Shown here piece by piece: positions 34,155 to 43,055 of a stretch of 64,000 bases of DNA. The translations under genes and the position numbers were made by a program. Within the stretch, counting starts at the first letter, position 1. Each line of letters starts with the position of its first letter. Source of the stretch: Muribaculaceae bacterium (lineage in GTDB: Bacteria; Bacteroidota; Bacteroidia; Bacteroidales; Muribaculaceae); assembly GCA_009775225.1 (NCBI GenBank), contig VSPE01000001.1, positions 62,001-126,000 on the forward strand, given 5' to 3'. The notes beneath the pieces are model-generated. The model was not told the origin of the DNA. It saw nothing but the letters and a program-made list of their open reading frames with translations, and did not search any database.

Positions 34155-35402
34155 TTATCGTATTTTTAGTGTTACAAAGGTGATAGCGGCAAGTATTATG
34201 CCGATAATCCAGAAGCGGGTAACTATTTTTTGCTCTGGAATGGCACGCAAGGGGCGCTGGATTAAGGCCTGCACTGTGCCTGCGTCTTTCTGGAAGTGGT
34301 GATGCAGTGGCGTCATCTTGAAGATGCGCTTTCCGCCGGTGCGCTTGAAGTATGCCACCTGAAGGATTACCGAGAGGTCTTCGATGTAGAAGAGCGCGCA
34401 GAGGATAGGCAGGAGCAGTTCCTTGTGGATGAGTATTGCGAACACTGCTATCACGCCGCCGAGGGTGAGGCTGCCGGTGTCGCCCATAAATACCTGTGCA
34501 GGCGAAGCGTTGTACCACAGGAAGCCGATGAGGGCGCCTATGAAGGCTGCCATGTACACTACCAGCTCCTCGCTGCCGGGCACATACATTATGTTGAGGT
34601 ACGATGAATATATGACATGGCCACCGAGGTATGCCATTACCGCGAGCGACACGCCCGCAATGGCCGAGAGGCCCGAAGTCATGCCGTCGAGACCGTCGTT
34701 GAGGTTGGCGCCGTTGCTGGTGGCTGACACCAGAAATATGGTGATGATGATGAATACTATCCAGCCGCCTGTCTCGGCGCCTTCGCCCATCCAGCCGGTG
34801 AGCCACGAGTAGTTGAAGTTATTGTTCTTTACGAAGGGAATGGTGGTCTGCGGCGACTTTACGGACTCACCTTCGTAGATAACCTCTTCCACGCGGTTTG
34901 TCTCGGCGCTGATTACCTCGGAGTTCTCCACAATCACCATGGAGGGGTTTAGGTACATCGTCACGGCCACGATAATGGCTATGCCTACCTGTCCGATGAT
35001 TTTGTACTTGCCCTTCATGCCGTCTTTGTTGTGCTTGCGCAGCTTGAGGTAGTCGTCGAGGAACCCTATGAGACCGAGCCACATTGTGGCGAGCATCATC
35101 AGGAGCATGTACACGTTGGTGAGCTTGCCCACGAGGAGACAGGGCACCATGATAGCGGCAATGATGATTATGCCACCCATGGTGGGGGTACCTGTCTTTT
35201 TGAGCTGACCTTCGAGGTCGAGGTCGCGCACAATCTCACCGATTTGCATTTTCTGCAGCTTGTCGATGATAGAGCGGCCCATGAATATTGCGAGCAGCAG
35301 TGCCAGCACGAAAGCCACTCCGGAGCGGAATGTGATATATTCCATGAGGCGTACGCCGGGTACGCCGCTTTCCTGGAGTATGTTGAAAAGATAGTATAGC
35401 AT
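34155..35402 (-). CDS. mraY: Phospho-MurNAc-pentapeptide transferase
   Basis: Integral membrane enzyme of 415 aa that makes lipid I from the soluble precursor and undecaprenyl phosphate. Ten membrane helices; marks are GTPTMGG, DDYLKLR (the Asp-Asp active site), LNDGLDGMTSG and MTPLHHHFQ. A hydrophilic insert at about residues 155-205 (after MVIVENSEVISAETNR) enlarges the protein compared with the E. coli enzyme (360 aa), as in other Bacteroidetes. Confidence 0.97.
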   Translation of the reverse strand: MLYYLFNILQESGVPGVRLMEYITFRSGVAFVLALLLAIFMGRSIIDKLQKMQIGEIVRDLDLEGQLKKTGTPTMGGIIIIAAIMVPCLLVGKLTNVYMLLMMLATMWLGLIGFLDDYLKLRKHNKDGMKGKYKIIGQVGIAIIVAVTMYLNPSMVIVENSEVISAETNRVEEVIYEGESVKSPQTTIPFVKNNNFNYSWLTGWMGEGAETGGWIVFIIITIFLVSATSNGANLNDGLDGMTSGLSAIAGVSLAVMAYLGGHVIYSSYLNIMYVPGSEELVVYMAAFIGALIGFLWYNASPAQVFMGDTGSLTLGGVIAVFAILIHKELLLPILCALFYIEDLSVILQVAYFKRTGGKRIFKMTPLHHHFQKDAGTVQALIQRPLRAIPEQKIVTRFWIIGIILAAITFVTLKIR

Positions 35403-35405
35403 GGC

Positions 35406-36902
35406 TTATTTGCGGGCTTTAAGAGCGTTGGCTATTTCTTCGCGGTCGTCGAAGTGATATTCGACGGTGCCTATTGTCTGAGTTGTTTCGTGACCCTTTC
35501 CGGCGAGGAGTATCACGTCGCCGGGACGGGCTTCGGCGACAGCCCTGGCTATGGCCTCGCGTCGGTCGGTGACAGTGATTGTGCGCTCGAGTTGAGAGTC
35601 GTCGAGTCCGGCACGCATATCGGTCAGAATAGCCTCGGGGTCTTCGAGACGGGGATTGTCGGAAGTGAGCACGAGTATGTCGGAGCGCTCGGCGGCGGCC
35701 TGTGCCATGAGAGGTCGTTTGCCGTGGTCGCGGTTGCCGCCGGCACCGCATACGGTGATTACGCGGCTGTTTTCGCCTGCCACCTCGCGAATGGTGTCGA
35801 GCACGTTGATGAGAGCGTCGGGGGTGTGGGCGTAGTCCACGATGGCTGTTACGCCGTCGGCAGAGCGGAAGGGCTGGAAGCGTCCGGCCACGGGGCACAG
35901 GCGGCTCATGAGCACCGGCAGCTCGTGCCCGGGTACGCCGAGGAAGCGTGCGGCACCGTATACGGCGGCGAGGTTTGAGGCGTTGAAGCGGCCTGCGAAG
36001 CGGGTCTCGGCCGGTGTGCCGTCGAAGTCCAGCAGCATACCGTCGATGCGGTCTTCGATAATGCGTACGCGGAAGTCGGCGATGTCGCGGGTGGAGAATG
36101 TGGCTTTGCGCTCGGCCTTGGTGTTCTGGAGCATGACCATGCCGTTGCGGTCGTCGGCGTTCACCAGCGCGAAAGCCTCGGGAGGGAGAATGTCGAAGAA
36201 CGATTTCTTGGCCTTGAGGTAGGCGTCGAAAGTCTTGTGATAGTCGAGGTGGTCGCGTGTGAGGTTTGTGAAGATAGCGCCGGCGAAGGTAATGCCCGCT
36301 ATGCGGTGCTGGTCGGCGGCGTGGCTGCTCACCTCCATCGAGGCGAAGGTGCATCCGGCGTCGACCATGCGGCGCAGCAGGCGGTTGAGCTGCACGGCGT
36401 CGGGAGTGGTGTGTTCTGCGGGTACGGCGTCGGTGTCGACGATATTGGCTACGGTGCTTATAAGGCCGGCCTTGAGTCCACGCATGCGAGCCAGCTCGTA
36501 GAGAAGTGTTGCTATGGTGGTCTTGCCGTTGGTGCCGGTCACGCCAACGAGAGTCAGCTCGTCGGAGGGGTCGCCGTAGAAACGTGAGGCGAGGCGTCCG
36601 AGTGCCTCGCGGCTGTCGCGCACGATAATGGTCTCGACGTGTGCGGGAATGTCGGCAGGCAGCTCCTCGGCCACAATCACCGAGGCGCCGGCCTCGATAG
36701 CTTTGCCGATGAAGCGGTGGCCGTCGACGGCCACGCCGCGTACGGCCACGAAAAGGCCGCCGGGCACTACCTCGCGTGAGTCGGCGGTGATGCCCTTTAT
36801 CTCGGTGTCGACAGCCAGAGCGGTGTTTCGGCGCTCGTAGCCTACGGCCTCGATGAGGTCGCCGAGGGCGGCTGTGCGTGTATTTTGCTGTTGGGTGTTC
36901 AT
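35406..36902 (-). CDS. murE: UDP-MurNAc-tripeptide synthetase
   Basis: Adds the third residue to the precursor; 498 aa. P-loop GTNGKTTIATLL, TRDHLDYH, and DYAHTPDAL are visible. The substrate motif that chooses the third amino acid is seen as TSDNPRLEDPEAIL: DNPR is the motif of meso-diaminopimelate-adding enzymes, so this is the DAP type. It is close to mraY (3 bp) and follows ftsI by 37 bp. Confidence 0.95.
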   Translation of the reverse strand: MNTQQQNTRTAALGDLIEAVGYERRNTALAVDTEIKGITADSREVVPGGLFVAVRGVAVDGHRFIGKAIEAGASVIVAEELPADIPAHVETIIVRDSREALGRLASRFYGDPSDELTLVGVTGTNGKTTIATLLYELARMRGLKAGLISTVANIVDTDAVPAEHTTPDAVQLNRLLRRMVDAGCTFASMEVSSHAADQHRIAGITFAGAIFTNLTRDHLDYHKTFDAYLKAKKSFFDILPPEAFALVNADDRNGMVMLQNTKAERKATFSTRDIADFRVRIIEDRIDGMLLDFDGTPAETRFAGRFNASNLAAVYGAARFLGVPGHELPVLMSRLCPVAGRFQPFRSADGVTAIVDYAHTPDALINVLDTIREVAGENSRVITVCGAGGNRDHGKRPLMAQAAAERSDILVLTSDNPRLEDPEAILTDMRAGLDDSQLERTITVTDRREAIARAVAEARPGDVILLAGKGHETTQTIGTVEYHFDDREEIANALKARK

Positions 36903-36939
36903 TCTAAAGCTTAAAAGGAGTACTTGTATGAAGTATATG

Positions 36940-39150
36940 TCAGTTGTGTCTTAGCGAGAGCCTGATGCGTGTTCCTGGGCCGGCCTCCGAGCCGGCCTCG
37001 GGCGATTGTGCGTACACATATCCCACGCCCTCGAAGGCTACGGCGTAGCCGGCACCCTCGAGTTTCGCCAAAGCTTCGCGGAGGCTCACGCCCTTCACGT
37101 CGGGCACTTTGCCTGTGGAGTCGGCTTTGGCCGGATGTCGGATAGCGCGAGAGGGCCCGAGGCGGAGGTCGGCGTGCAGGGTGGCGTTGCGCTCGTCGTT
37201 GAACGAAGAGTACACCGTCGGCACGGCGTCGGTACCGCTATGCTCGGCAGTCATGGCGGGGTCGTCGGCAAGCAAGCCGCGTGCATTGAGCTTCAGAGCG
37301 AGGTTCTTGAGTACTGTGCCCGAGCTTACTGCGGGGCCGCGGTAGGGCACCTTGGGGTCGCTGATGAGCACTATGCAGGTGTATTTGGGGTTCTCGTAGG
37401 GGAAGAAGCCGCAGAAGGTGACACGGTAGTGGCCTTCGAGGTATCCGCCCTTGAAGGGGGGCAGGTCGAGCTTCTTGCCGTTTTTGTCGTAGCGCGGACG
37501 CTTGTCTTCGAGCGCGATTTTGCAGGTGCCCGTCTTGCCGGCAATCTCCACCACATCGTTGCGCAGGCTCTTGGCGGTACCGCCCTGTTCCCATACCACG
37601 CCGCGCATCATACTGCGGAGTATGGCTGCGTTTTCCGATGACATAATTCGCTCGCGCACATAGCTCACGGGAATTACGGAGTCGCGGCCGTCGGGGCTGC
37701 GGAGCGATTTCACCAGACGCGGACGCACGAAGCGGCCGTCGTTAGCCACGGCGTTGTAGAAGGCGCAGGTGTAGAGCGGGGGTATCATGGTGCAGTATCC
37801 GAATACCATGCGCGAGAGGTCGAGCTTGCCGCCGGCGTTGTTCTTCACGCGAGGGAAGTATGGGGGCACCTCGCGGGCTATGCCGGTGTTGAGGCGGTCG
37901 AAGAAGCCCAGCTCGGCGAGGTCTTCGCGGAACTGAGCGGGATTGTGCTCGTAGTGGGGCATGGTCATCTTCACCATGCCGATGTTCGATGAATACTCGA
38001 TGAAGCGGCTCACCGGGAGGCTGCCGGGCGAGTGGGTGTCGGATATGCTTCGCTTGCCCAGATAGGGGTAGCTGCGGCCTATGGGGTACTCTCGGCTAAT
38101 GGGCTTGGCGAAGCCTTTCTCGAGGGCTACGGCCATAGTCATCACTTTCATCACTGAGCCGGGCTCGTAGGCCTGTACTGCGCGGTTCAGGGCCTCGATG
38201 TAGCGGGGAGTGCGTGAGGTACTGTCGCGCTCGAGGTTCGAAATGGCCTTTATATCGCCGGTAGCCACTTCCATAAGAATGGCGGTGCCCCAGTCGGCTT
38301 TTGCGTTGATTAGCATCTGACCCAGCTCTTCCTCGAGGATGTCCTGCATGGTGATGTCGATAGTGGTTGTCACGTCGTAGCCATTGATGGCAGGCCGCTC
38401 GTCGGCGTAGCGGGTGCCGCGGGTCGACACCACCTTGCGCTTCACGCCGGGGATGCCGAAGAGGAGGGTGTCGATAGCGCGCTCAAGTCCTGAGCGGCCG
38501 TGTATCTCTGGGTCGGTGTCGGTCTGGCCCACACGGCCTATGCTTAGGCGCGCCATTCGGCCGAAGGGGTATGAGCGTTTCATCACCATGTCGGCTTTGA
38601 GGCCCGTCTGATTGCTGCTGCGGAAGGCGCGGAAGAAGGGGAAGGTCTTCACGCGGTTCAGCATCTCTTCGGGCACGCCCTTGGCGATGACAAAGTTGCG
38701 GGTGCGCTTAGACTTGGGCTTCTTGAGCTGCTCGTTGAAGCGCTTCATCCACCCTTTTTTGTCATACTTCGGGAAGGCTGCTGCCAGAGAGTCGGCCAGC
38801 ATGGGGAGCGAGTCTACGAACTCGATGATTTTGAAACGTGTGGCGCGCATATCGACCATGATGTCGACGTAATACAGGTTGGTGGCCAGTATAGAGCCGT
38901 CGGAGGCGAGTATCTCTCCGCGGTCGGGGTATGTGATTACGGAGTCGGCGAGCGTTGAGGCTGCCATGCGGTTCCAGTCGGCACGGTGTACTACTGTGGT
39001 CTGCACCAGCTTTACGGCGATAGCCACCGCGAGAATGGCGGTAATGGCGAAGATGATGCCGAAGCGGCGCACGATATACGACTGATTGGGCTTTATGCGC
39101 TCGTCGGTCTTGCGGGTCGTTTTCTTTTCTGAGGAGTTCTGCGGTGCCAC
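36940..39150 (-). CDS. ftsI: Septal penicillin-binding protein with PASTA domain (FtsI/Spo VD type)
   Basis: Peptidoglycan transpeptidase of 736 aa that cross-links septal wall. A cytoplasmic Lys-rich tail is followed by one membrane helix (about residues 30-50), the dimerisation/pedestal domain and the transpeptidase domain with the three catalytic motifs: SxxK in PGSVMKVM, SSN in EYSSNIGM and KTG in IAGKTGTCK. A single PASTA domain ends the protein (from KVPDVKGVSLREALAKLEGA). The start is GTG at 39150; no nearby ATG keeps the membrane segment. Confidence 0.94.
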   Translation of the reverse strand: MAPQNSSEKKTTRKTDERIKPNQSYIVRRFGIIFAITAILAVAIAVKLVQTTVVHRADWNRMAASTLADSVITYPDRGEILASDGSILATNLYYVDIMVDMRATRFKIIEFVDSLPMLADSLAAAFPKYDKKGWMKRFNEQLKKPKSKRTRNFVIAKGVPEEMLNRVKTFPFFRAFRSSNQTGLKADMVMKRSYPFGRMARLSIGRVGQTDTDPEIHGRSGLERAIDTLLFGIPGVKRKVVSTRGTRYADERPAINGYDVTTTIDITMQDILEEELGQMLINAKADWGTAILMEVATGDIKAISNLERDSTSRTPRYIEALNRAVQAYEPGSVMKVMTMAVALEKGFAKPISREYPIGRSYPYLGKRSISDTHSPGSLPVSRFIEYSSNIGMVKMTMPHYEHNPAQFREDLAELGFFDRLNTGIAREVPPYFPRVKNNAGGKLDLSRMVFGYCTMIPPLYTCAFYNAVANDGRFVRPRLVKSLRSPDGRDSVIPVSYVRERIMSSENAAILRSMMRGVVWEQGGTAKSLRNDVVEIAGKTGTCKIALEDKRPRYDKNGKKLDLPPFKGGYLEGHYRVTFCGFFPYENPKYTCIVLISDPKVPYRGPAVSSGTVLKNLALKLNARGLLADDPAMTAEHSGTDAVPTVYSSFNDERNATLHADLRLGPSRAIRHPAKADSTGKVPDVKGVSLREALAKLEGAGYAVAFEGVGYVYAQSPEAGSEAGPGTRIRLSLRHN

Positions 39151-39172
39151 CTGTTGTAAGGGTTGAAGTGGG

Positions 39173-39508
39173 TTATTTTATATTCTCTACGATTTCGGGA
39201 CGGCGGTCGGGAATAGTGAGGCCGAGGCGCAGCGAGTCCACAAGGTGTAGCATTGCCGATTCGCGAGTCAGGGTCATATAGCGGGAGCGCTCTTTCTGCT
39301 TCTCGGTGCTCATCACGTTGATTTGGCGGTTGAGGCGGTCTATTGTATTCTGGCTTGTGGCACACTCGAAGCGTAGGGCTATCACCACTATGGCGCCGAG
39401 CACCACCATGCAGGTGGTGAAGAAGTGCTTCATGAAAAAGCGGCTCGACACAACGTCGCCCTGAAGCACGCTGCGCAGTGCGTTGCCTATTTTTTGTGCG
39501 ATGGGCAT
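39173..39508 (-). CDS. ftsL: FtsL-like divisome protein
   Basis: A small bitopic protein of 111 aa: a basic N-terminal part, one membrane helix (about residues 28-45, FTTCMVVLGAIVVIALRF) and a coiled-coil stretch (NTIDRLNRQINVMSTEKQKERS), the plan of FtsL. Sequence is unlike E. coli FtsL, but the position between rsmH and ftsI and the topology match the Bacteroidetes FtsL-like family. It would join FtsB/FtsQ in the divisome. The gap to rsmH is filled by a G-rich repeat. Confidence 0.85.
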   Translation of the reverse strand: MPIAQKIGNALRSVLQGDVVSSRFFMKHFFTTCMVVLGAIVVIALRFECATSQNTIDRLNRQINVMSTEKQKERSRYMTLTRESAMLHLVDSLRLGLTIPDRRPEIVENIK

Positions 39509-39558
39509 TTGGGGATGTGGGTGGGAGTTATGGGAATTATGGGAGATTTGGGAGGGGG
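39509..39558. repeat. G-rich short repeat (possible G-quadruplex) between ftsL and rsmH
   Basis: On the plus strand this stretch has seven runs of three or more G: GGGG, GGG, GGG, GGG, GGG, GGG and GGGGG, separated by short AT spacers with the unit TATGGGA/TTTGGGA. On the coding (minus) strand it is C-rich. It fills the whole space between the rsmH stop (39567) and ftsL start (39508). The pattern can form an intramolecular quadruplex in the template strand. Confidence 0.6.
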
Positions 39559-39566
39559 AGCTGAAA

Positions 39567-40472
39567 TTACAATTTTACTGCTACCCGGAGCTTGGCGCTG
39601 CGCGAGCGCGGGTTTCGCTCTACTTCCGCTTCGGCCGGTACGACGGGCTTCGACGACAGCGGTTTGAGGGGCGCCGAGCTGCGGCCGAAGAGGTCTTTCT
39701 CTATTTCGCCGTCGATGCGGCCGCTGCGCATGAAGTTCTTTACCATGCGGTCTTCGAGCGAGTGATATGTGATTATGGCGAGCCTTCCGCCCGGGCGGAG
39801 TACGTCGATGCTTTGGCTAAGGAAGCTCTCGAGTGCCTCCATTTCGCCGTTGACGGCTATGCGGAGAGCCTGGAAAATCTGCGCGAGCTCTTTTTTGCGG
39901 TTCGCGGGACTGATGAAACGCTCGGCAGTGGCAGCGAGCACTCCTGTGGTGGAGACTCCTCCGGGCACACTCTTGAGGGCTTGCGCGAGTCGTCGGGCCT
40001 GCTTGAACTCTCCGTATACTTTGAAGATTGTGGCGAGGGCGTCGGTATCGGTGTCGGCTATCAGCTCGGCAGCGGTGCGGCCTCCGCCGGCGTTCATGCG
40101 CATGTCGAGAGGGCCGTTGGCGCGGAATGAGAAGCCGCGCGAGGCATCGTCGAAGTGGTGCGACGACACTCCGAGGTCGGCCAGTATGCCGTCGATACGA
40201 CCGCTTATGCCGAGATAGTCGCAGTAGTTCCCGAGGTAGCGGAAGTTGCCGTGCACCGCCGTAAAGCGCTCGTCGGTAAAGGCACGGCTTATGGCGTCCA
40301 TATCCTGGTCGAGGCTGTAGAGGTGGCCTTCGGCCCCCAGCCTCTCCACTATGGCGCGGCTATGGCCTCCACCTCCGAGGGTGGCGTCGATATATATGCC
40401 ACCCGGGTTGATGCCGAGTGCTTCGAGGCTCTCAGGCAATAGGGCGGGTATGTGATAAACTTCCTGTTCCAT
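39567..40472 (-). CDS. rsmH: 16S rRNA (cytosine-1402 N4) methyltransferase
   Basis: RsmH/MraW, SAM-dependent methyltransferase of 301 aa acting on C1402 in 16S rRNA. The SAM motif is DATLGGGGHSRAI, the family start YHIPALLPESLEAL is complete, and FTAVHGNFRYL, GILADLGVSSHHFD and ITYHSLEDRMVKNF are standard. It is the first gene of the division and cell-wall cluster in this window; mraZ, which often precedes it, is not present. A promoter lies about 90 bp upstream. Confidence 0.97.
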   Translation of the reverse strand: MEQEVYHIPALLPESLEALGINPGGIYIDATLGGGGHSRAIVERLGAEGHLYSLDQDMDAISRAFTDERFTAVHGNFRYLGNYCDYLGISGRIDGILADLGVSSHHFDDASRGFSFRANGPLDMRMNAGGGRTAAELIADTDTDALATIFKVYGEFKQARRLAQALKSVPGGVSTTGVLAATAERFISPANRKKELAQIFQALRIAVNGEMEALESFLSQSIDVLRPGGRLAIITYHSLEDRMVKNFMRSGRIDGEIEKDLFGRSSAPLKPLSSKPVVPAEAEVERNPRSRSAKLRVAVKL

Positions 40473-40560
40473 AATCGATTAGTGGCCGCTCAGACAGTGC
40501 GTTCTGTCGGGCGGCGTTCAACGGTGTAAAATTACAGCTTTTTGCTGATAGTTTGCATGT

Positions 40561-40592
40561 CAAAACTAAACTTTTTTGAGTCAGAGCCGAAA
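40561..40592 (-). promoter_or_regulatory. Promoter of the division and cell-wall gene cluster
   Basis: On the minus strand TTTC (40592-40589), a 20-bp spacer, and TAGTTTTG (40568-40561). The -7 box is perfect and the -33 has three of four bases. It would start a leader of about 80-90 nt before rsmH. A divergent -7 box for the exporter gene lies 114 bp away. Confidence 0.55.
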
Positions 40593-40681
40593 AAGTTATC
40601 AACATCCGCTCATATCACGCTCTTAAGCTGCTTTTCGGTGTTTGCATTTGCAAATTATGTACTCCGACCCATTTTTTGTCG

Positions 40682-40689
40682 TATATTTG
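40682..40689 (+). promoter_or_regulatory. -7 promoter box of the EamA exporter gene
   Basis: TATATTTG matches TAnnTTTG and lies 24 bp ahead of the ATG at 40714. No TTTG is found 19-21 bp before it. It argues for ATG 40714, because longer readings from 40642 would start before the promoter box. Confidence 0.5.
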
Positions 40690-40713
40690 CGCTCGCTATT
40701 GATTTCCATACGT

Positions 40714-41652
40714 ATGAACGCAAAAATTAGAGGCTATATCCTCGGTTCGGTGGCAGCCGCCACATACGGTACAAATCCGCTTTTTGCCCTTCCGCTCTAT
40801 GCCGACGGCATGGATGCCGAGTCGGTGCTATTCTTTCGTTATCTACTTGCAGCGCCTATGGTTGCGCTTATGCTTAAGCTGCGCGGCCGCCGTTTCGGGT
40901 GTGCACGGGCCGAGGCGTGGCCTCTTGTCTTTGTCGGAGTCATGGCGGCGTTGTCGTCGCTCACACTTTTCCTAAGTTACGGATATATGGATGCCGGCAT
41001 AGCTTCGACCATGCTCTTCGTGTATCCGCTTATGGTGGCGCTTATCATGAGCCTGTGCTATGGCGAGCGGATGGAACTCTCCACAGTGCTGTGCCTCATC
41101 ATGGCCCTGTGCGGCATAGGGCTGCTCTTCAAGGCAGGCGACGGCGCCACGCTGAGCCTGACAGGAACATTGCTCGTCATGGCCTCGTCGCTCACGTATG
41201 CCGTTTATATCGTGGCTGTGAACAGGCCCGGCCTGCGCGAGGTGCCTACCTTGAGAATAATCTTCTATACACTTTGCATCGGCGTGATGATATACGGTGC
41301 CAAAATAGTGGTCACGCCAGGGGCTTCCTTCTCTGTGCCTACGCACTGGTATATGTGGGGATGTCTGATAGGGCTTGCGCTTCTGCCTACCGTGGTGTCG
41401 TTTCTCTGCACCACAGAAGCCATACACTGCATCGGCTCTACTCCCACCGCCATTCTCGGAGCCCTTGAGCCGCTCACGGCAGTGTTTTTCGGTATTACCG
41501 TATTCGGCGAAACGATGACACCGCGCGACTGGTTGGGCCTTGCCCTCATAGTCATCGCGGTGTCGATAGTGGTTGGCGGAGGCTCGTTTACCTCCTATCT
41601 TGTGCGTTTCCGAAAGTTGTTTCCGAGCCTTAGAGGCCGAAAGCGCTTCTGA
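40714..41652 (+). CDS. EamA (DMT superfamily) transporter
   Basis: Drug/metabolite transporter family protein of 312 aa with ten predicted membrane helices in two EamA repeats (about residues 6-135 and 150-290). The second repeat contains STPTAILGALEPLTAVFFG, the conserved Pro-Glu region of the family. Substrate is unknown; relatives export amino acids or metabolites. Start ATG 40714 is supported by the promoter box. The last 23 bp overlap the end of metK on the other strand. Confidence 0.88.
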   Translation: MNAKIRGYILGSVAAATYGTNPLFALPLYADGMDAESVLFFRYLLAAPMVALMLKLRGRRFGCARAEAWPLVFVGVMAALSSLTLFLSYGYMDAGIASTMLFVYPLMVALIMSLCYGERMELSTVLCLIMALCGIGLLFKAGDGATLSLTGTLLVMASSLTYAVYIVAVNRPGLREVPTLRIIFYTLCIGVMIYGAKIVVTPGASFSVPTHWYMWGCLIGLALLPTVVSFLCTTEAIHCIGSTPTAILGALEPLTAVFFGITVFGETMTPRDWLGLALIVIAVSIVVGGGSFTSYLVRFRKLFPSLRGRKRF

Positions 41653-42916
41653 CGGCGTCTACTGCGTCGAGCTTCTCCCAGGTGAAGAGTTCTACCTCGC
41701 GGGTGAAGGGCTCTTCGTAGTGCGAGGAGAAAGTCTTGGAGACCGTACGGGGTATGCGTCCCACGTGGCCGTATGATGCGGTTTCGCGGTATATGGGGTT
41801 GCGCAGCTTGAGGCGCTGCTCGATAGCGTAGGGACGCATGTCGAATAGCTCTGCCACCTTTTCGGCAATCTGCTCGTCGGATAGAGCCACGTGTGTGGTG
41901 CCGTAGGTGTTTACGTTGATACTCACCGGCTCGGCCACGCCGATTGCGTAGGCCACCTGTACAAGCATGCGGTCGGCCACGCCTGCCGCCACGAGGTTCT
42001 TGGCGATATGACGTGCGGCGTATGCTGCCGAGCGGTCGACCTTGGAGGGGTCTTTGCCCGAGAAGGCGCCACCGCCGTGTGCGCCGTGTCCGCCGTAGGT
42101 GTCCACGATGATTTTGCGGCCTGTGAGACCTGTGTCGCCGTGGGGGCCGCCAATCACGAACTTGCCGGTGGGGTTTACGTGCAGAATGTAGTTGCCGTCG
42201 AGGAGGTGACGCAGGTCTTCGGGCAGCGTCTCGCGAGTGCGGGGTATGAGGATGTTGCGTACGTCGCGGCTTATGATGTCGAGCATGCGGCGGTCGGCTT
42301 CGTCCTGGCTGAAGCCTTCGGCTTTTGCGTCGATAAACTCGTCGTGCTGGGTGGATACCACGATAGTGTCGATGCGTGCGGGACGGCCGTTTTCGTCGTA
42401 TTCTACAGTTACCTGACTCTTGGCGTCGGGACGAAGGTATGTCATGTCGACGCCCTCGCGGCGGATGTCGGCCAGGCTCATGAGTAGGGCGTGGCTGAGT
42501 GCGAGTGTGAGGGGGATGTAGAGGGGAGTCTCATTGGTGGCGTATCCGAACATCATGCCCTGGTCGCCGGCGCCCTGGTTCTGGAGGTCGGCGCGTTCCA
42601 CGCCACGGTTGATGTCCTGACTCTGCTCGTGCACTGCGAGGAGAACGCCACAGCTGTTGCCGTCGAAGCGAAGCTCTGAACGGTCGTAGCCTATTTCGTT
42701 GATTACTCGGCGGGCAGTCTCCTGCATGTCGATGTATGCGTCGCTCTTTATTTCGCCGGCCACAACGACCTGACCTGTGGTTACGAGGGTCTCGCAGGCT
42801 ACTTTCGACTGCGGGTCGCGGGCAAGAAATTCGTCGAGGATAGCGTCGGAAATCTGGTCGGCCACCTTGTCGGGATGTCCTTCAGATACGGATTCTGATG
42901 TGAAGAGATGTTTCAT
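41630..42916 (-). CDS. metK: S-adenosylmethionine synthetase
   Basis: Makes SAM from methionine and ATP; 428 aa, longer than E. coli MetK (384). Marks: SESVSEGHPDKVADQISDA at the start, GAGDQGMMFGYA (ATP site), GGPHGDTGLTGRKIIVDTYGG and GGGAFSGKDPSKVDRS. Start ATG 42916 (KHLFTSESVSEGHPDK) is the family start. It is transcribed from a strong promoter at 43143-43173 with a 220-nt leader that contains a SAM-II-like riboswitch, so feedback by its own product is likely. The 3' end overlaps the exporter gene convergently. Confidence 0.97.
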   Translation of the reverse strand: MKHLFTSESVSEGHPDKVADQISDAILDEFLARDPQSKVACETLVTTGQVVVAGEIKSDAYIDMQETARRVINEIGYDRSELRFDGNSCGVLLAVHEQSQDINRGVERADLQNQGAGDQGMMFGYATNETPLYIPLTLALSHALLMSLADIRREGVDMTYLRPDAKSQVTVEYDENGRPARIDTIVVSTQHDEFIDAKAEGFSQDEADRRMLDIISRDVRNILIPRTRETLPEDLRHLLDGNYILHVNPTGKFVIGGPHGDTGLTGRKIIVDTYGGHGAHGGGAFSGKDPSKVDRSAAYAARHIAKNLVAAGVADRMLVQVAYAIGVAEPVSINVNTYGTTHVALSDEQIAEKVAELFDMRPYAIEQRLKLRNPIYRETASYGHVGRIPRTVSKTFSSHYEEPFTREVELFTWEKLDAVDAVRSAFGL

Positions 42917-43044
42917 AGTCGGTATAAAAAATTTGCGGAAGTGCACTCGTGAGCGTCTTTATCGGACGGTGACGGAGCGACTGCCGCAGCTAAATTCTTA
43001 TACCGGCTTGTCCGGCGAGTGCCGGCGCGAGTGCGCGGCACCAT
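42913..43044 (-). other. Candidate 43-codon leader reading frame coupled to metK
   Basis: An ATG at 43044, 11 nt past the 3' edge of the riboswitch-like element, opens a frame of 43 codons (MVPRTRAGTRRTSRYK...) that ends with TGA at 42915-42913, overlapping the metK ATG as ATGA. The peptide is basic and of low complexity and resembles nothing I know. The other two frames of this GC-rich leader are also open for 20-45 codons, so chance is a real possibility. Confidence 0.3.
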
Positions 43045-43055
43045 GCCGTGTAAGC

